Below are positions 8,777 to 17,121 of a DNA stretch of 64,000 nt, one piece after another. Made by a program: the position numbers and the translations under genes. Source of the DNA: an uncultured Eisenbergiella sp. (GTDB taxonomy: Bacteria; Bacillota; Clostridia; Lachnospirales; Lachnospiraceae); assembly GCA_910585455.1 (NCBI GenBank), contig CAJUEL010000009.1, positions 1-64,000 on the forward strand. The letters run 5' to 3'. The notes under the pieces were generated by a model. The model saw nothing but the letters and a program-made list of their open reading frames with translations, ran no database searches and was not told the origin of the DNA. Within the stretch, counting starts at the first letter, position 1; each line of letters starts with the position of its first letter.

Positions 8777-9481
8777 TTGATTCATATAGCGATCTGTGAT
8801 GATGAAAAACATATGTGTGAACATATAAGGACTTTGGTTTCTGATTTTTTCCGTAGAAAGAACAGAGAGATCTGCCTCCGGACATTTTCAGGCGGTGAAG
8901 AGCTGCTGCGCTATGGCGGGCAGATCGACCTCCTGTTTCTGGATATCCAGATGAAGGGCATGGATGGCATGGAAACGGCCAGAAAACTCCGGGCAGGCCG
9001 GTTCCGGGGATTTCTGATCTTCATCACGGTACTGAAGGAGATGGTATTCGAGTCCTTCGAGGTGCAGGCCTACGATTATCTGGTCAAGCCAGTGGAAGAA
9101 AAACAGTTTGCAAAGACGATGGAGCGCCTTTACACGTCCATGCAAAATGCCTGCGAAGGCAGCCTGCTTGTGCAGAAGGGATATGAGGGGCGTATCATCT
9201 CTAAAGGTGAGATCGTTTTCTGTGAGATCATAGACCGGAAAATCTATCTGAACCTGGTTTCCGGCGAGGTGGTTGATTATTATGAGCGGATTGAAAATCT
9301 GGAAACGAAGCTGGGCGATCGCTTTTTCCGCTGTCACAGGAGCTACCTTATCAGCCTTGAGCATTTGAAAGGCTATAAAAATGGAACCGCATATATGGAT
9401 AATGGCAGGGAAGTTCCCGTATCGAGGCTGCGGAGCAAAGAGTTTTCCGGCGTTGTTCTGCAGTATATGAAAAGTCTATAG
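8777..9481 (+). CDS. LytTR-family response regulator (AgrA/ComE-like)
   Basis: A 234-residue regulator starting at a TTG codon after GGGGAGG. The receiver domain covers residues 1-120 (acidic residues in AICDDE, phospho-acceptor Asp in LLFLDIQMKGMDG, Lys in YLVKPVE). A LytTR DNA-binding domain covers about 130-232 (FFRCHRSYLISLEHLKGY). This class typically controls quorum-sensing, bacteriocin or virulence operons. It stands directly before a GHKL kinase gene, and its promoter carries a 21-bp direct repeat, so it probably activates its own operon and the small membrane-protein genes downstream. Confidence 0.94.
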   Translation: MIHIAICDDEKHMCEHIRTLVSDFFRRKNREICLRTFSGGEELLRYGGQIDLLFLDIQMKGMDGMETARKLRAGRFRGFLIFITVLKEMVFESFEVQAYDYLVKPVEEKQFAKTMERLYTSMQNACEGSLLVQKGYEGRIISKGEIVFCEIIDRKIYLNLVSGEVVDYYERIENLETKLGDRFFRCHRSYLISLEHLKGYKNGTAYMDNGREVPVSRLRSKEFSGVVLQYMKSL

Positions 9482-9503
9482 TTTCTTAAATATAAGGTTA
9501 CAT

Positions 9504-10883
9504 ATGGGGGCGTACAAAATGACTGCGTATTATGATTTTTTCAATATATATATTATGGGCGTTGTCGAGACGTCCTTCCAGTTTTATTTCCTGGTAAAAA
9601 TCCTGAAAAAAAAGCTTTGGCTCCCTTTTTATTTCCTGTTTGCGGTTTGTGCGGTAATCATCAATGAGTTTCTGCCGACCGGTACGATTATGGGATTTAT
9701 GGCGCTTGTCCTTTTGCTTACGGTATGCGGGGCTTTGGTCTGCCATGCGGATGTGAAGTCCTCCCTTTTGTATGCGGCTTTGACGACGGAAATCATGCTG
9801 TTATGCTATGGCATTACACAATCCCTGACGAGTCTTGCAGTCCCGTTCCTGCCTGCCGCTTTCCATGATATAGCCGGTATTTCATTCATGCTGACCAGCC
9901 AGGCGGCAGCGCTTTTGCTGACCGGCATTTGCTATTATGTGGTGTACCGTTACTTTGCCATGGATGTCCTTTATCCTATGGAGGCCTTTCATCCCCTTTC
10001 TGCCGCTGCGGAAATGCAGCAGATGTTTCTGGTTTTTATTCCTGTCCTGATGATATTTATTATGAGCAGATACGTTAATACGATGCAATTTGACTTTCAG
10101 TATGTGCGTGGGACGGATAAAGAAATTTTTGAGTATCTGTTCAGCCACTGGCAGCTGCTTGTCATGCATCTTCTGGGACTTGCCAGTCTGTTCTGTATTC
10201 TGTTTTTCTTTAAGAAATTACAGCAGAATTTCCGGCTCAGCACAGAACTGTCACTGCTGGAACAGGAGGAACATTCCCTGAATCAGTATGTGGAGGAAGC
10301 GAAGGCCCGTTATGACAGGACAAAATCGCTCCGCCATGATATCAGGAACCATATCGCGGTGGTAAAAGAACTGTTGCGAAGCGGGAAACTGGAGGACGCG
10401 GTAAGCTATATGGAAGATCTGGACGATATGGCGGAAAAAATGTCATTCCCCGTAAGCACCAATAACCCGGTAGTGGATATCCTGGCAGGAAACAAGCTGG
10501 GGATTGCCAAAAGCATGGGAATTGATGTGGACTGTTCCCTTCTCCTGCCGTATCCCTGCGGCCTTAGGGACATTGATATCTGCATTGTCCTGTCAAATGC
10601 TCTGGATAATGCGATTCAGGCATGTAAGAGTCTGGATGACGGCATCGAAAAGCAGATCCATGTGTCCGGGCGTGTCCAGGGTGATTTTCTTATGCTGGAG
10701 ACCCGAAACAGCTTCTGTGGGAAGAGCGTGTTCAAAAAGGGGACAGGTTTGTCAAATATAAAAAAGGTAGCTGAAAAATATGACGGCGCTATGAGCATAG
10801 AGACACAGGAGAATGTATGCATCCTCCATGTGCTGCTGGTCATTCCACAACATCCGGATGACAGCTCACAACAAATGGGTTAA
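9504..10883 (+). CDS. GHKL-type sensor histidine kinase (AgrC-like)
   Basis: A 459-residue kinase. Six or more hydrophobic segments occupy residues 10 to about 225; a coiled segment and an H-box with LRHDIRNHIAVVKELL (phospho-accepting His) follow; then a GHKL ATPase with an N-box (LSNALDNAIQAC) and a GTGLSNIKKVAEKY motif. This is the layout of AgrC/ComD-type kinases, which sense secreted peptides through the membrane domain. The partner is the LytTR regulator just upstream. No agrB/agrD-like pair or double-glycine peptide is visible nearby, so the signal is unknown. ATG 9504 is preceded by an AAGG; ATG 9519 is an alternative start. Confidence 0.93.
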   Translation: MGAYKMTAYYDFFNIYIMGVVETSFQFYFLVKILKKKLWLPFYFLFAVCAVIINEFLPTGTIMGFMALVLLLTVCGALVCHADVKSSLLYAALTTEIMLLCYGITQSLTSLAVPFLPAAFHDIAGISFMLTSQAAALLLTGICYYVVYRYFAMDVLYPMEAFHPLSAAAEMQQMFLVFIPVLMIFIMSRYVNTMQFDFQYVRGTDKEIFEYLFSHWQLLVMHLLGLASLFCILFFFKKLQQNFRLSTELSLLEQEEHSLNQYVEEAKARYDRTKSLRHDIRNHIAVVKELLRSGKLEDAVSYMEDLDDMAEKMSFPVSTNNPVVDILAGNKLGIAKSMGIDVDCSLLLPYPCGLRDIDICIVLSNALDNAIQACKSLDDGIEKQIHVSGRVQGDFLMLETRNSFCGKSVFKKGTGLSNIKKVAEKYDGAMSIETQENVCILHVLLVIPQHPDDSSQQMG

Positions 10884-10968
10884 CACGCCGCTCCCCTCAT
10901 CCGAAAAAAGAAACAGAAGCCGTCTGTGTTTTTAAGAAAAAGAAAGGGAAGAGAGGAAAAGAAGAGTT

Positions 10969-11145
10969 ATGACAGAATCTGTTGAAAAATTTATTCCGAT
11001 TTTTGCAGGATTGATTCTTATACTGCGTGGCCTGCTTTGGATTGCTGACGGAAAGAACGGAAACAGGAGAAGCTTTTTTTGGGGTATGGCTGCCATTGTG
11101 ATAGGAATCATTATGTTTATAACCGTGTTTTTTCAATATCTATGA
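10969..11145 (+). CDS. Small two-span membrane protein (58 residues)
   Basis: A 58-residue open frame starting MTESVEKFIPIFAG and ending FFQYL. It has two hydrophobic segments (about residues 8-25 and 37-56) joined by a short basic and polar loop (DGKNGNRR). An AGAGG lies about 12 bases upstream of ATG. It sits on the coding strand between the kinase gene and another small membrane protein, in the same direction. I do not recognise the family. In LytTR-controlled operons, small membrane proteins of this sort are often bacteriocin-immunity or signal proteins, but that is inference. Confidence 0.6.
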   Translation: MTESVEKFIPIFAGLILILRGLLWIADGKNGNRRSFFWGMAAIVIGIIMFITVFFQYL

Positions 11146-11194
11146 AAGAGCAGACGGTTCGTTTTCATAAGGTTGAGATCAGGAGGAATATGAC

Positions 11195-11431
11195 ATGGAC
11201 TTATGGGAAAAATTCGGGATGAGCGAAGGGATTGCCGGACTGTGGCAGGAACTGGGCATCAGCGCGGGAACGGCAGTTGTTGTTTTGGTCGCGCTGTATT
11301 TTGTAATCAAATGGGCGGTCAAAAACGGAATCATGGAAGCCTGCAAAAAGATAGAAGAAAAGAAAGCGCAGGATAAATTAAAGGCAGAAATCAGTGAAGC
11401 AGAGCCGGGAAGTGCCCAGGAGAAAAACTGA
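11195..11431 (+). CDS. Small single-span membrane protein with charged tail (78 residues)
   Basis: A 78-residue protein. After an N-terminal amphipathic stretch, one membrane segment covers about residues 24-44 (TAVVVLVALYFVIKWAV), followed by a Lys/Glu-rich cytoplasmic tail likely to be helical (KKIEEKKAQDKLKAEISEAE). An AGGAGG lies eight to twelve bases before ATG 11195. The form recalls the DUF6019-type small proteins seen beside two-component systems in gut Firmicutes; this is from memory and uncertain. It lies between another small membrane protein and a CPBP protease gene, so a structural or signalling role in one membrane system is plausible. Confidence 0.75.
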   Translation: MDLWEKFGMSEGIAGLWQELGISAGTAVVVLVALYFVIKWAVKNGIMEACKKIEEKKAQDKLKAEISEAEPGSAQEKN

Positions 11432-11475
11432 AGAATATAAAAAGGCGGAAAATCAGAATTTTCAGGGTAGATACT

Positions 11476-12477
11476 ATGAAAAAATTTGAAAAAAAGAAGC
11501 CGGTATTAAGCTGCGTAATCCTGTTTGCGATATGTGGAGCAGCCAGGATAATAGAATATTTTGTGATAAAGACGGATGAAACAATCTTTGCGGAAAATTT
11601 TCTGCACAAGGCTTTTGGAATTGCTGTTTTGGCGATTGTCCTTCATTCTCGTGGCAATACCTGGAAAAGTATTGGATTTGTAAAGGGTAAAATGGTATCT
11701 GATATTCTGAAAGGCTTTCTGTCAGGAGGCAGCTGCTTCCTTGTAGCCTGGTTCATGGAATGCCTGATGCTTTACCAAACCAATCAGAATGTATCGTTAG
11801 ACTTTTATATAAGTGGATTTACGCTAAATGGAGAAGCGATAAGGCATGACGGTTTTCTTTTCCTGCTTTTATGTATTGTACTGAATCTCATAAATGTATG
11901 GATGGAGGAAGGCGTGTTTCGCGGCTTATTTATGAAAATCCTTGCTGAAAAGCTATCCTTTATCCGTGCCGTGCTTCTTATCGCTTTTTTATTTGGAATC
12001 TGGCATTGGGTTATGCCGCTTCGAGATTATGCGCAGGGGAATATATCGCTTGCAGGTTTCCTGATCATGGGTATTGGTTATCTTATATTGGCCGGGATTA
12101 TGAGTGTAAAATGGTCGCTCCTGTATAAAATGACAGGGGCATTGTGGATGGGACTTGGCGATCACTTGTTTAATAATGTTATCGTAACGAATCTGCTGCA
12201 TGTGATTTCAAATGGTGAAGCCGACCGTATGCAGCTTATACGAATTATGATTGGTCAAATGCTGTCATTTTCTATTATCATGATATGCTATAGGAAAATA
12301 TTGAAGACTGAAAAATATTCTAAAAGATGTAATACACATGAAGATGATGCAATGGAGTATTCGAGATTGAAAAAAGAGCTTGCGAATCAGTATCCAAACG
12401 ACAGAGTGGCATATACAAATGGCAAGCATGATTTTATTGTGAATATTCTCAAGAAGGCAGAGGAATGGACTCGTTGA
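11476..12477 (+). CDS. CPBP family intramembrane metalloprotease
   Basis: A 333-residue membrane protein with the three CPBP/Abi motifs: EExxxR (WMEEGVFRGLF, about residues 142-148), FxxxH (FGIWHW, about 173-178) and HxxxN (GDHLFNN, about 229-235). Seven to eight membrane segments surround them. The last 60 residues are an extra hydrophilic tail. Family members cleave or modify prenylated or bacteriocin-type peptides and often confer bacteriocin self-immunity (PlnI-like). Position after a LytTR/AgrC-like system and two tiny membrane proteins fits a peptide-processing or immunity role. The stop overlaps the next start by 13 bases. Confidence 0.93.
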   Translation: MKKFEKKKPVLSCVILFAICGAARIIEYFVIKTDETIFAENFLHKAFGIAVLAIVLHSRGNTWKSIGFVKGKMVSDILKGFLSGGSCFLVAWFMECLMLYQTNQNVSLDFYISGFTLNGEAIRHDGFLFLLLCIVLNLINVWMEEGVFRGLFMKILAEKLSFIRAVLLIAFLFGIWHWVMPLRDYAQGNISLAGFLIMGIGYLILAGIMSVKWSLLYKMTGALWMGLGDHLFNNVIVTNLLHVISNGEADRMQLIRIMIGQMLSFSIIMICYRKILKTEKYSKRCNTHEDDAMEYSRLKKELANQYPNDRVAYTNGKHDFIVNILKKAEEWTR

Positions 12478-13103
12478 ATCGGATAAACATACGCATGCTT
12501 ATATCGCCATTTATTGCAGGTGCTGCTTTAGGAATCACTGCGAAATTTGCGGACGGGCGTGAGATTCTATACTATTTCCCAATACTTGCCGATATCATGG
12601 GGCGGTTCGGCATATGGGTCTGGACAGCGGCGCTGATAGCGATTCGTTCCAGGACACCTTTACTTGCAGCGGCCCGTTCCCCTGCGTTTTTTGCCGGAAT
12701 GCTGATTGCATATTATGGATATACGGTTCTGTTTTTGGGATTTTTTCCGAAATCGCAGATGATTTTGTGGGGGACGGTCGCTATGGTCACTCCGTTTTGC
12801 GGTTTCCTGATATGGCATGTACATAAAAAGAGGCATTACGCCAATTGGATTGCTTCACTGCCTTTTGCTCTGCTTTTTACGGAATGGTATTTAACGGTTT
12901 TTGCGGAATGGTATATTACGGTGGACGGTAAGCTGTTATTATTGATTGTCTATATAGGCATGACATTTTCACTATTGGCGGCGATTCCGGCGAAAAAAAG
13001 ATTATTTGGGCTGCTTTATGGAGTATTCCTGTCAATGCTGTTAATCTGGCTGGTACAGGCAGGTATCATTGTGAACCTATATGAGCAAATGCTGAATGTA
13101 TAG
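12465..13103 (+). CDS. Integral membrane protein of unknown function
   Basis: A 212-residue protein with about six or seven hydrophobic segments and short loops. It overlaps the CPBP gene by 13 bases, with GAGG within the end of that gene as its ribosome site, so the two are translationally coupled. No catalytic motif is visible. The N terminus (MLISPFIAGAALGITAKFAD) may resemble the DUF6518-type membrane proteins; I am not sure of this. Coupling to a CPBP protease suggests a shared role. Confidence 0.82.
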   Translation: MDSLNRINIRMLISPFIAGAALGITAKFADGREILYYFPILADIMGRFGIWVWTAALIAIRSRTPLLAAARSPAFFAGMLIAYYGYTVLFLGFFPKSQMILWGTVAMVTPFCGFLIWHVHKKRHYANWIASLPFALLFTEWYLTVFAEWYITVDGKLLLLIVYIGMTFSLLAAIPAKKRLFGLLYGVFLSMLLIWLVQAGIIVNLYEQMLNV

Positions 13104-13136
13104 TTTTTGTTTCAAATATAAGAAGGAGAATTTTAT

Positions 13137-13931
13137 ATGAATGATTTAAAGAAACTGCTGATCGTTATAACGGGTATCATATTGGTGGGAATTGCATGTG
13201 TTTGGGGCTGGCCCAAAAGTAAACCTGCTGAGCAAATGATTATTAAATGCCTAAACGAAGCGGTATCCCATTATACGGATATGAATATAAAAGACGATGG
13301 GGTATATTCTCTTAAAGTCTCTGATACGCAAATGCTGGTAACGACATATATGCCTGAATATATGATCTATGGGGTTTCTATAGATGAGTATACTGTCCCG
13401 CCAGGTCAAATAGATGAAACATTAACAACGGAAAAGGAACAGGATCTGCCAATCTGTAATTATGCCAATGTGTTGCTTTATGATGAAAAAGCAGACAGAT
13501 TTTATAATGTGAAATTCAAGGAAAAAGGCAGTCCGGTTATCCCGGATTTTACAGAAGCGAAAGAATTGGCTTATGAACTTGAACTGCCAGACATTGATGC
13601 AGTAGAACAGATCTCTCTCAAAAAGAATTCTGATAGTCCAATCGTGATAAACGGCAAAGATGATGTGGAAAAAATAATGGGTATTTTGAAAGGGATAAAA
13701 CCTACTACAAAAAGCGGTGAAATAGGTACGCCCGTCCGTGTGGAAAACATTATTAGCGCAGACTTTATCGGGAATGGAGATGTGATATGCAGGTTATTCT
13801 TCTATGAAGATGAGGGGGAATATTTTATCGAGCAGACGGGCAACGGCGTATACACGTTTTCCAAAGAAGCCTATGATCTGATAGATCACTATGTTCCATA
13901 TGTCAATTACGAACCGCAAGAGGCGAAGTGA
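13137..13931 (+). CDS. Membrane-anchored extracytoplasmic protein, DUF5301-like C terminus
   Basis: A 264-residue protein. A hydrophobic N-terminal segment (about residues 7-24, with Cys within IACVWGW but no clear lipobox) anchors it; the rest is soluble and acidic. The last 85 residues (from IVINGKDDVEKI to KEAYDLIDHY) read like the DUF5301-type beta-rich domain known from Firmicute surface proteins (from memory). An AAGAAGGAG stands before ATG 13137. It is the last gene of the run that begins with the LytTR system. Function unknown; a surface sensor or immunity component is possible. Confidence 0.8.
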   Translation: MNDLKKLLIVITGIILVGIACVWGWPKSKPAEQMIIKCLNEAVSHYTDMNIKDDGVYSLKVSDTQMLVTTYMPEYMIYGVSIDEYTVPPGQIDETLTTEKEQDLPICNYANVLLYDEKADRFYNVKFKEKGSPVIPDFTEAKELAYELELPDIDAVEQISLKKNSDSPIVINGKDDVEKIMGILKGIKPTTKSGEIGTPVRVENIISADFIGNGDVICRLFFYEDEGEYFIEQTGNGVYTFSKEAYDLIDHYVPYVNYEPQEAK

Positions 13932-14068
13932 AGGAAGAAAAGAGAATGCGGCCGGAAAACATCTGCATCGCCACCCCCTGCCTGCCGCTCCCCGTTTCCC
14001 GGTCCCGACGCCTCCTCAGGCCCTCCCGCTTCGAAAGGATTTCCAAATAGCGTTTTTCCATTTTATGG

Positions 14069-14097
14069 TTGACCTGCCGGGTTTTATGGGGTATATT
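14069..14097 (+). promoter_or_regulatory. Promoter upstream of rsmD-coaD
   Basis: TTGACC at 14069-14074 and TATATT at 14092-14097 are separated by 17 bases, 53 bases before the rsmD start. The 219-base gap from 13932 to 14150 holds this promoter and otherwise nothing I can identify; an open frame through it looks spurious. Confidence 0.65.
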
Positions 14098-14150
14098 TAG
14101 GTAGACTGGCATGCGCCCTTTTCCGGCCATGCCACCAGGGAGGAAAACCT

Positions 14151-14702
14151 ATGCGCGTAATAGCAGGGGAGGCGAGGAGCCTTCCGTTAAAGACCCCCAC
14201 CGGTCCGGACACCCGGCCCACCACGGACCGCATCAAAGAGACCTTATTCAATATCCTGCAGACGAGGATTCCCTGCGGGGTATTTCTTGACCTGTGCAGC
14301 GGAAGCGGCTCCATCGGCATCGAAGCGATAAGCCGCGGCGCGCGGAAAGCATATTTTGTGGAAAACGGCAAAGACGCGGCAAAGTGCATCACGGACAATC
14401 TGCACTTTACGAAGTTTGAGGACCGCGGCGTTTTGTTAAAGCAGGACGTGGTGAGCGCCCTCTATTCCATCCACGAAAAGCATGCGGACATCATTTTCAT
14501 GGATCCGCCCTATCAGGCCGGGCTGGAAAGACCGGTGCTTTCGGCGCTTTCGGACGCCGCCTATGTGGACGGGGAGACGCTCGTCATCATAGAGGCGGAG
14601 CGGAACGCGGATTTTTCATGGGTTTTTGAGTGCGGTTTTTCGGTGACGAGGGAGAAGGTTTATAAAACGAACAAGCATGTATTTTTAGTGAAGGACAATT
14701 GA
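14151..14702 (+). CDS. rsmD: 16S rRNA (guanine(966)-N(2))-methyltransferase RsmD
   Basis: 183 residues, the usual RsmD length. It starts MRVIAGEARSLPLKTP with the typical TRPTTDRIKETLFNIL segment. Motif I is LDLCSGSGSIGIEAISRG and the catalytic motif IV is IFMDPPYQAG. It methylates G966 of 16S rRNA in the small subunit. GGGAGG precedes ATG 14151. It lies one base before coaD, the conserved rsmD-coaD (ylbH-ylbI) order of Firmicutes. Confidence 0.97.
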   Translation: MRVIAGEARSLPLKTPTGPDTRPTTDRIKETLFNILQTRIPCGVFLDLCSGSGSIGIEAISRGARKAYFVENGKDAAKCITDNLHFTKFEDRGVLLKQDVVSALYSIHEKHADIIFMDPPYQAGLERPVLSALSDAAYVDGETLVIIEAERNADFSWVFECGFSVTREKVYKTNKHVFLVKDN

Positions 14703-14703
14703 T

Positions 14704-15192
14704 ATGAAAGCAGCAATTTATCCTGGTAGCTTTGACCCGGTAACCTACGGGCATCTCGATGTCATCCACCGTGCGGCGTCTATTTTTGACGAATTGACGG
14801 TGAGTGTGCTGAACAATGTCATGAAAACTCCATTGTTTTCTGTGGAGGAACGTGTTAAAATACTGATGGAGGCGACGGCAGAGCTTCCGAATGTAAAGGT
14901 GGAAGCATTCAGCGGGCTTCTGATCGATTATGCGGCGAAGAAGGACATCCATGTGGCGATCCGGGGGCTGCGCGCCATCACGGATTTTGAGTATGAGCTG
15001 CAGATCGCCCAGACGAACAAGCTTTTGTCCAAAGGGAAGCTGGATACGATGTTTCTGACCACCAGTCTGGAATATGCGTATTTGAGCTCCACCAGTGTGA
15101 AGGAAATCGCCAGCTTTAACGGGGATATTTCTCAATGCGTGCCGCCTTTTGTGGCGAAGCTCATCTATGAGAAATACGGCCATCGCAAATAA
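14704..15192 (+). CDS. coaD: Phosphopantetheine adenylyltransferase
   Basis: 162 residues, full length. It transfers AMP to 4'-phosphopantetheine in coenzyme A synthesis. Signatures: the nucleotidyltransferase TxGH-type motif at the N terminus (YPGSFDPVTYGHLDVI) and the C-terminal ISSTSVKE-type motif (LSSTSVKEIASFNGD). It follows rsmD by one base and shares its promoter. Confidence 0.98.
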   Translation: MKAAIYPGSFDPVTYGHLDVIHRAASIFDELTVSVLNNVMKTPLFSVEERVKILMEATAELPNVKVEAFSGLLIDYAAKKDIHVAIRGLRAITDFEYELQIAQTNKLLSKGKLDTMFLTTSLEYAYLSSTSVKEIASFNGDISQCVPPFVAKLIYEKYGHRK

Positions 15193-15233
15193 CGGGTTAT
15201 GATGCAGACAATTGAAGCAGAAATGGGGAAAGA

Positions 15234-15839
15234 ATGAACAGCAGAATTGAACAATTGATTGATGAAATAGAAGATTACGTTGAAAGCTGCAAATTTCAGC
15301 CGTTTTCCAATGAAAAGATCATCGTGAACAAGGATGAGCTTCTCGAGCTTTTGAAAGAGCTGCGGATGAAGACGCCGGAGGAAATCAAACGGTATCAGAA
15401 GATCATCAGCAATAAGGAAGCGATCTTAAACGATGCCCGGGCGAAGGCGGAATCCCTGATCAATGAAGCGACCGAGCATACAACGGATCTGATCAATGAG
15501 CATGAGATCATGCGGCAGGCGTATGACCAGGCCAATGAGGTGGTCCGGCTCGCCACGGTGCAGGCGCAGGAAATCGTGGACAAAGCGACGATGGAAGCCA
15601 ATTCCATCCGGGACTCCGTCATGGAGTATACGGATCAGATGATGGAGCATATTGAAAACATTCTGGAGCACGGCATTGAAGTTGCCAATGCCCATTATGG
15701 GAATTTTGTGAAGGACTTAAACGAGCTAAACAGCGTGGTATCCGCCAACCGTGCGGAGTTCCAGGCGCAGAACGCCACCCTCGATGAGGACGAGCTGTCC
15801 GCCCTGCAGGCATCCGGACAGGATCTGGATATGATGTGA
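15234..15839 (+). CDS. Coiled-coil protein, V-type ATPase subunit H/DivIVA-like
   Basis: A 201-residue, highly charged, almost wholly helical protein. From about residue 50 to 150 it is Ala/Glu/Gln-rich with heptad-like spacing (LNDARAKAESLINEATEH and following), typical of long coiled coils. It has no membrane segment. Such proteins next to coaD in Clostridia are usually called ATPase or V-ATPase subunit H-like, but only the coiled coil supports this; a DivIVA-like scaffold role is equally possible. It starts 41 bases after coaD and is the last plus-strand gene before a bidirectional terminator. Confidence 0.85.
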   Translation: MNSRIEQLIDEIEDYVESCKFQPFSNEKIIVNKDELLELLKELRMKTPEEIKRYQKIISNKEAILNDARAKAESLINEATEHTTDLINEHEIMRQAYDQANEVVRLATVQAQEIVDKATMEANSIRDSVMEYTDQMMEHIENILEHGIEVANAHYGNFVKDLNELNSVVSANRAEFQAQNATLDEDELSALQASGQDLDMM

Positions 15840-15912
15840 CCGGCGTCTTTGACAAACGGTTTCTTGTCCAAAGCAGAGCCGGGAAGCGAAAATTGAGAAA
15901 GCATGATGAATG

Positions 15913-15956
15913 ATAAGCGCAGCCGTCTGGCGAATAGCCGGACCGGCTGCGCTTAT
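15913..15956. terminator. Bidirectional terminator between convergent genes
   Basis: A long hairpin. ATAAGCGCAGCCG (15913-15925) pairs with CGGCTGCGCTTAT (15944-15956), and the inner bases TCTGGC/GCCGGA extend the stem to a 5-base loop. TTTTA follows on the plus strand. It lies between the coiled-coil gene and the converging ylbJ-like gene. Confidence 0.8.
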
Positions 15957-16019
15957 TTTATGTCCACAGAAAACCGGCATGTGTCAATGCTGCGCGCCCC
16001 GTGGATAATACGCTCCCGG

Positions 16020-16964
16020 TCAGAATATCTGTACGGACGCATAAAATGCGGCTGTGAGCATGGTCTGTATCACCTTATGGAATACATATTCGTTGAAAGA
16101 AAGGTCCGTATGTTTGATACAGCTAAAGGTCTGAGCGATGCAGGAAAGTCCGCCGAAGGGGAGCAGGGTGAAAGCCCATTTCGCGTCCTTGAAAGAGAGC
16201 CGGGAAAGACCGCTGGTGATTTCAAAAAGAGGACCGAATAAAACCACAAGCGCAGGCGTATTCCGGAACACGATCCGGGGCAGGAGCGTCAAGAGGTTAC
16301 AGAAAATCATATAGCCTCCCAGCACGGTGATGGCGTCCAGCCCGGAGAGGATGGATGCGTGCAGCTCATTGAAAAGCGCCGGAAGCGTCAGGGGACAGGG
16401 CTTTTGATGTGCGGTAAGGCTTCCGGGAGCGGGAATATCACGAAAAAGCGTATTGCGCAGAATCAGCCCGTACAGAAAAGGAAGCAGATACATGCCTGCA
16501 AGAACATACAGCGGCCTTTGGACGGGAAAAAGCTTCAGCACGTAGCCTGTAAAATAGATCGGTCCGATGTTGTTGCAAAAGGCGAGCAGCAAGGTCGCCT
16601 CCCGGCGGGAAATTCTGCCCTTTTCATAGCTTTGGGCGCAGACCCGCGCGCCCATGGGAAAGCCGCATAAAAAGCCGATGATGATGCAGTAGAGGCAGGA
16701 ATCGGACAGGCGAAACAGCGGGCGCAAAACAGGAGAAAAGAGCGCGGCAAAGCTGTCCGACAGTCCGGTACCGATCAGGATGCCGGAGAGGATCATGAAG
16801 GGAAGCAGGGCGGGAATCATTTTGGTAAACCACAGATTCAGGCCCTCCAGCGCCAGCTGCGCGGATAGGCTTCCGTATAAAAGCATGCACAGGGTCATAA
16901 TCACGAAAAAAAGCAATGCCAGATTTTTCACCCCAAACCACTTTTTTATGATATTTTTTTGCAT
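16020..16964 (-). CDS. ylbJ: Sporulation integral membrane protein YlbJ-like
   Basis: A membrane protein of about 314 residues with eight or more hydrophobic segments. The nucleoside-recognition (Gate) fold is visible in the paired segments with GFLCGFPMGARV and AFCNNIGPIYFTGYV. YlbJ is needed for spore formation in Bacillus and lies next to the rsmD/coaD genes there, so synteny supports the call, although here it is on the opposite strand. It is shorter than Bacillus YlbJ (about 400 residues). The frame also opens at a TTG at 16976; ATG 16964 is the first ATG, and neither has a clear ribosome site. Confidence 0.82.
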   Translation of the reverse strand: MQKNIIKKWFGVKNLALLFFVIMTLCMLLYGSLSAQLALEGLNLWFTKMIPALLPFMILSGILIGTGLSDSFAALFSPVLRPLFRLSDSCLYCIIIGFLCGFPMGARVCAQSYEKGRISRREATLLLAFCNNIGPIYFTGYVLKLFPVQRPLYVLAGMYLLPFLYGLILRNTLFRDIPAPGSLTAHQKPCPLTLPALFNELHASILSGLDAITVLGGYMIFCNLLTLLPRIVFRNTPALVVLFGPLFEITSGLSRLSFKDAKWAFTLLPFGGLSCIAQTFSCIKHTDLSFNEYVFHKVIQTMLTAAFYASVQIF

Positions 16965-17121
16965 TCGTTCTACCAATTCAGCCGGAAATATAGTATACTA
17001 AAATGTATGCTTTTGATTTGTGATTATGCAGCGTGAAAGCGGTTTGCATGTAACAGTCTGGACGGGGGCGGACGGTTACGTTTGAATCGCCTGAAGAAAA
17101 ATCCCGGACGGAGGGCATCCA

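Noticed and set aside
10884..10968. Terminator after the AgrC-like kinase gene
   Set aside because: Only a weak, imperfect ACAGA/TCTGT hairpin was seen; read-through into the small membrane-protein genes is more likely.
13891..14100. 69-codon open frame in the gap before rsmD
   Set aside because: It overlaps the end of the previous gene, has no ribosome site, and reads as Pro/Arg-rich shadow sequence; the region contains the rsmD promoter.
15903..16241. 112-codon plus-strand frame over the terminator and ylbJ-like 3' end
   Set aside because: It runs through a strong hairpin terminator and the antisense of a clear membrane-protein gene.
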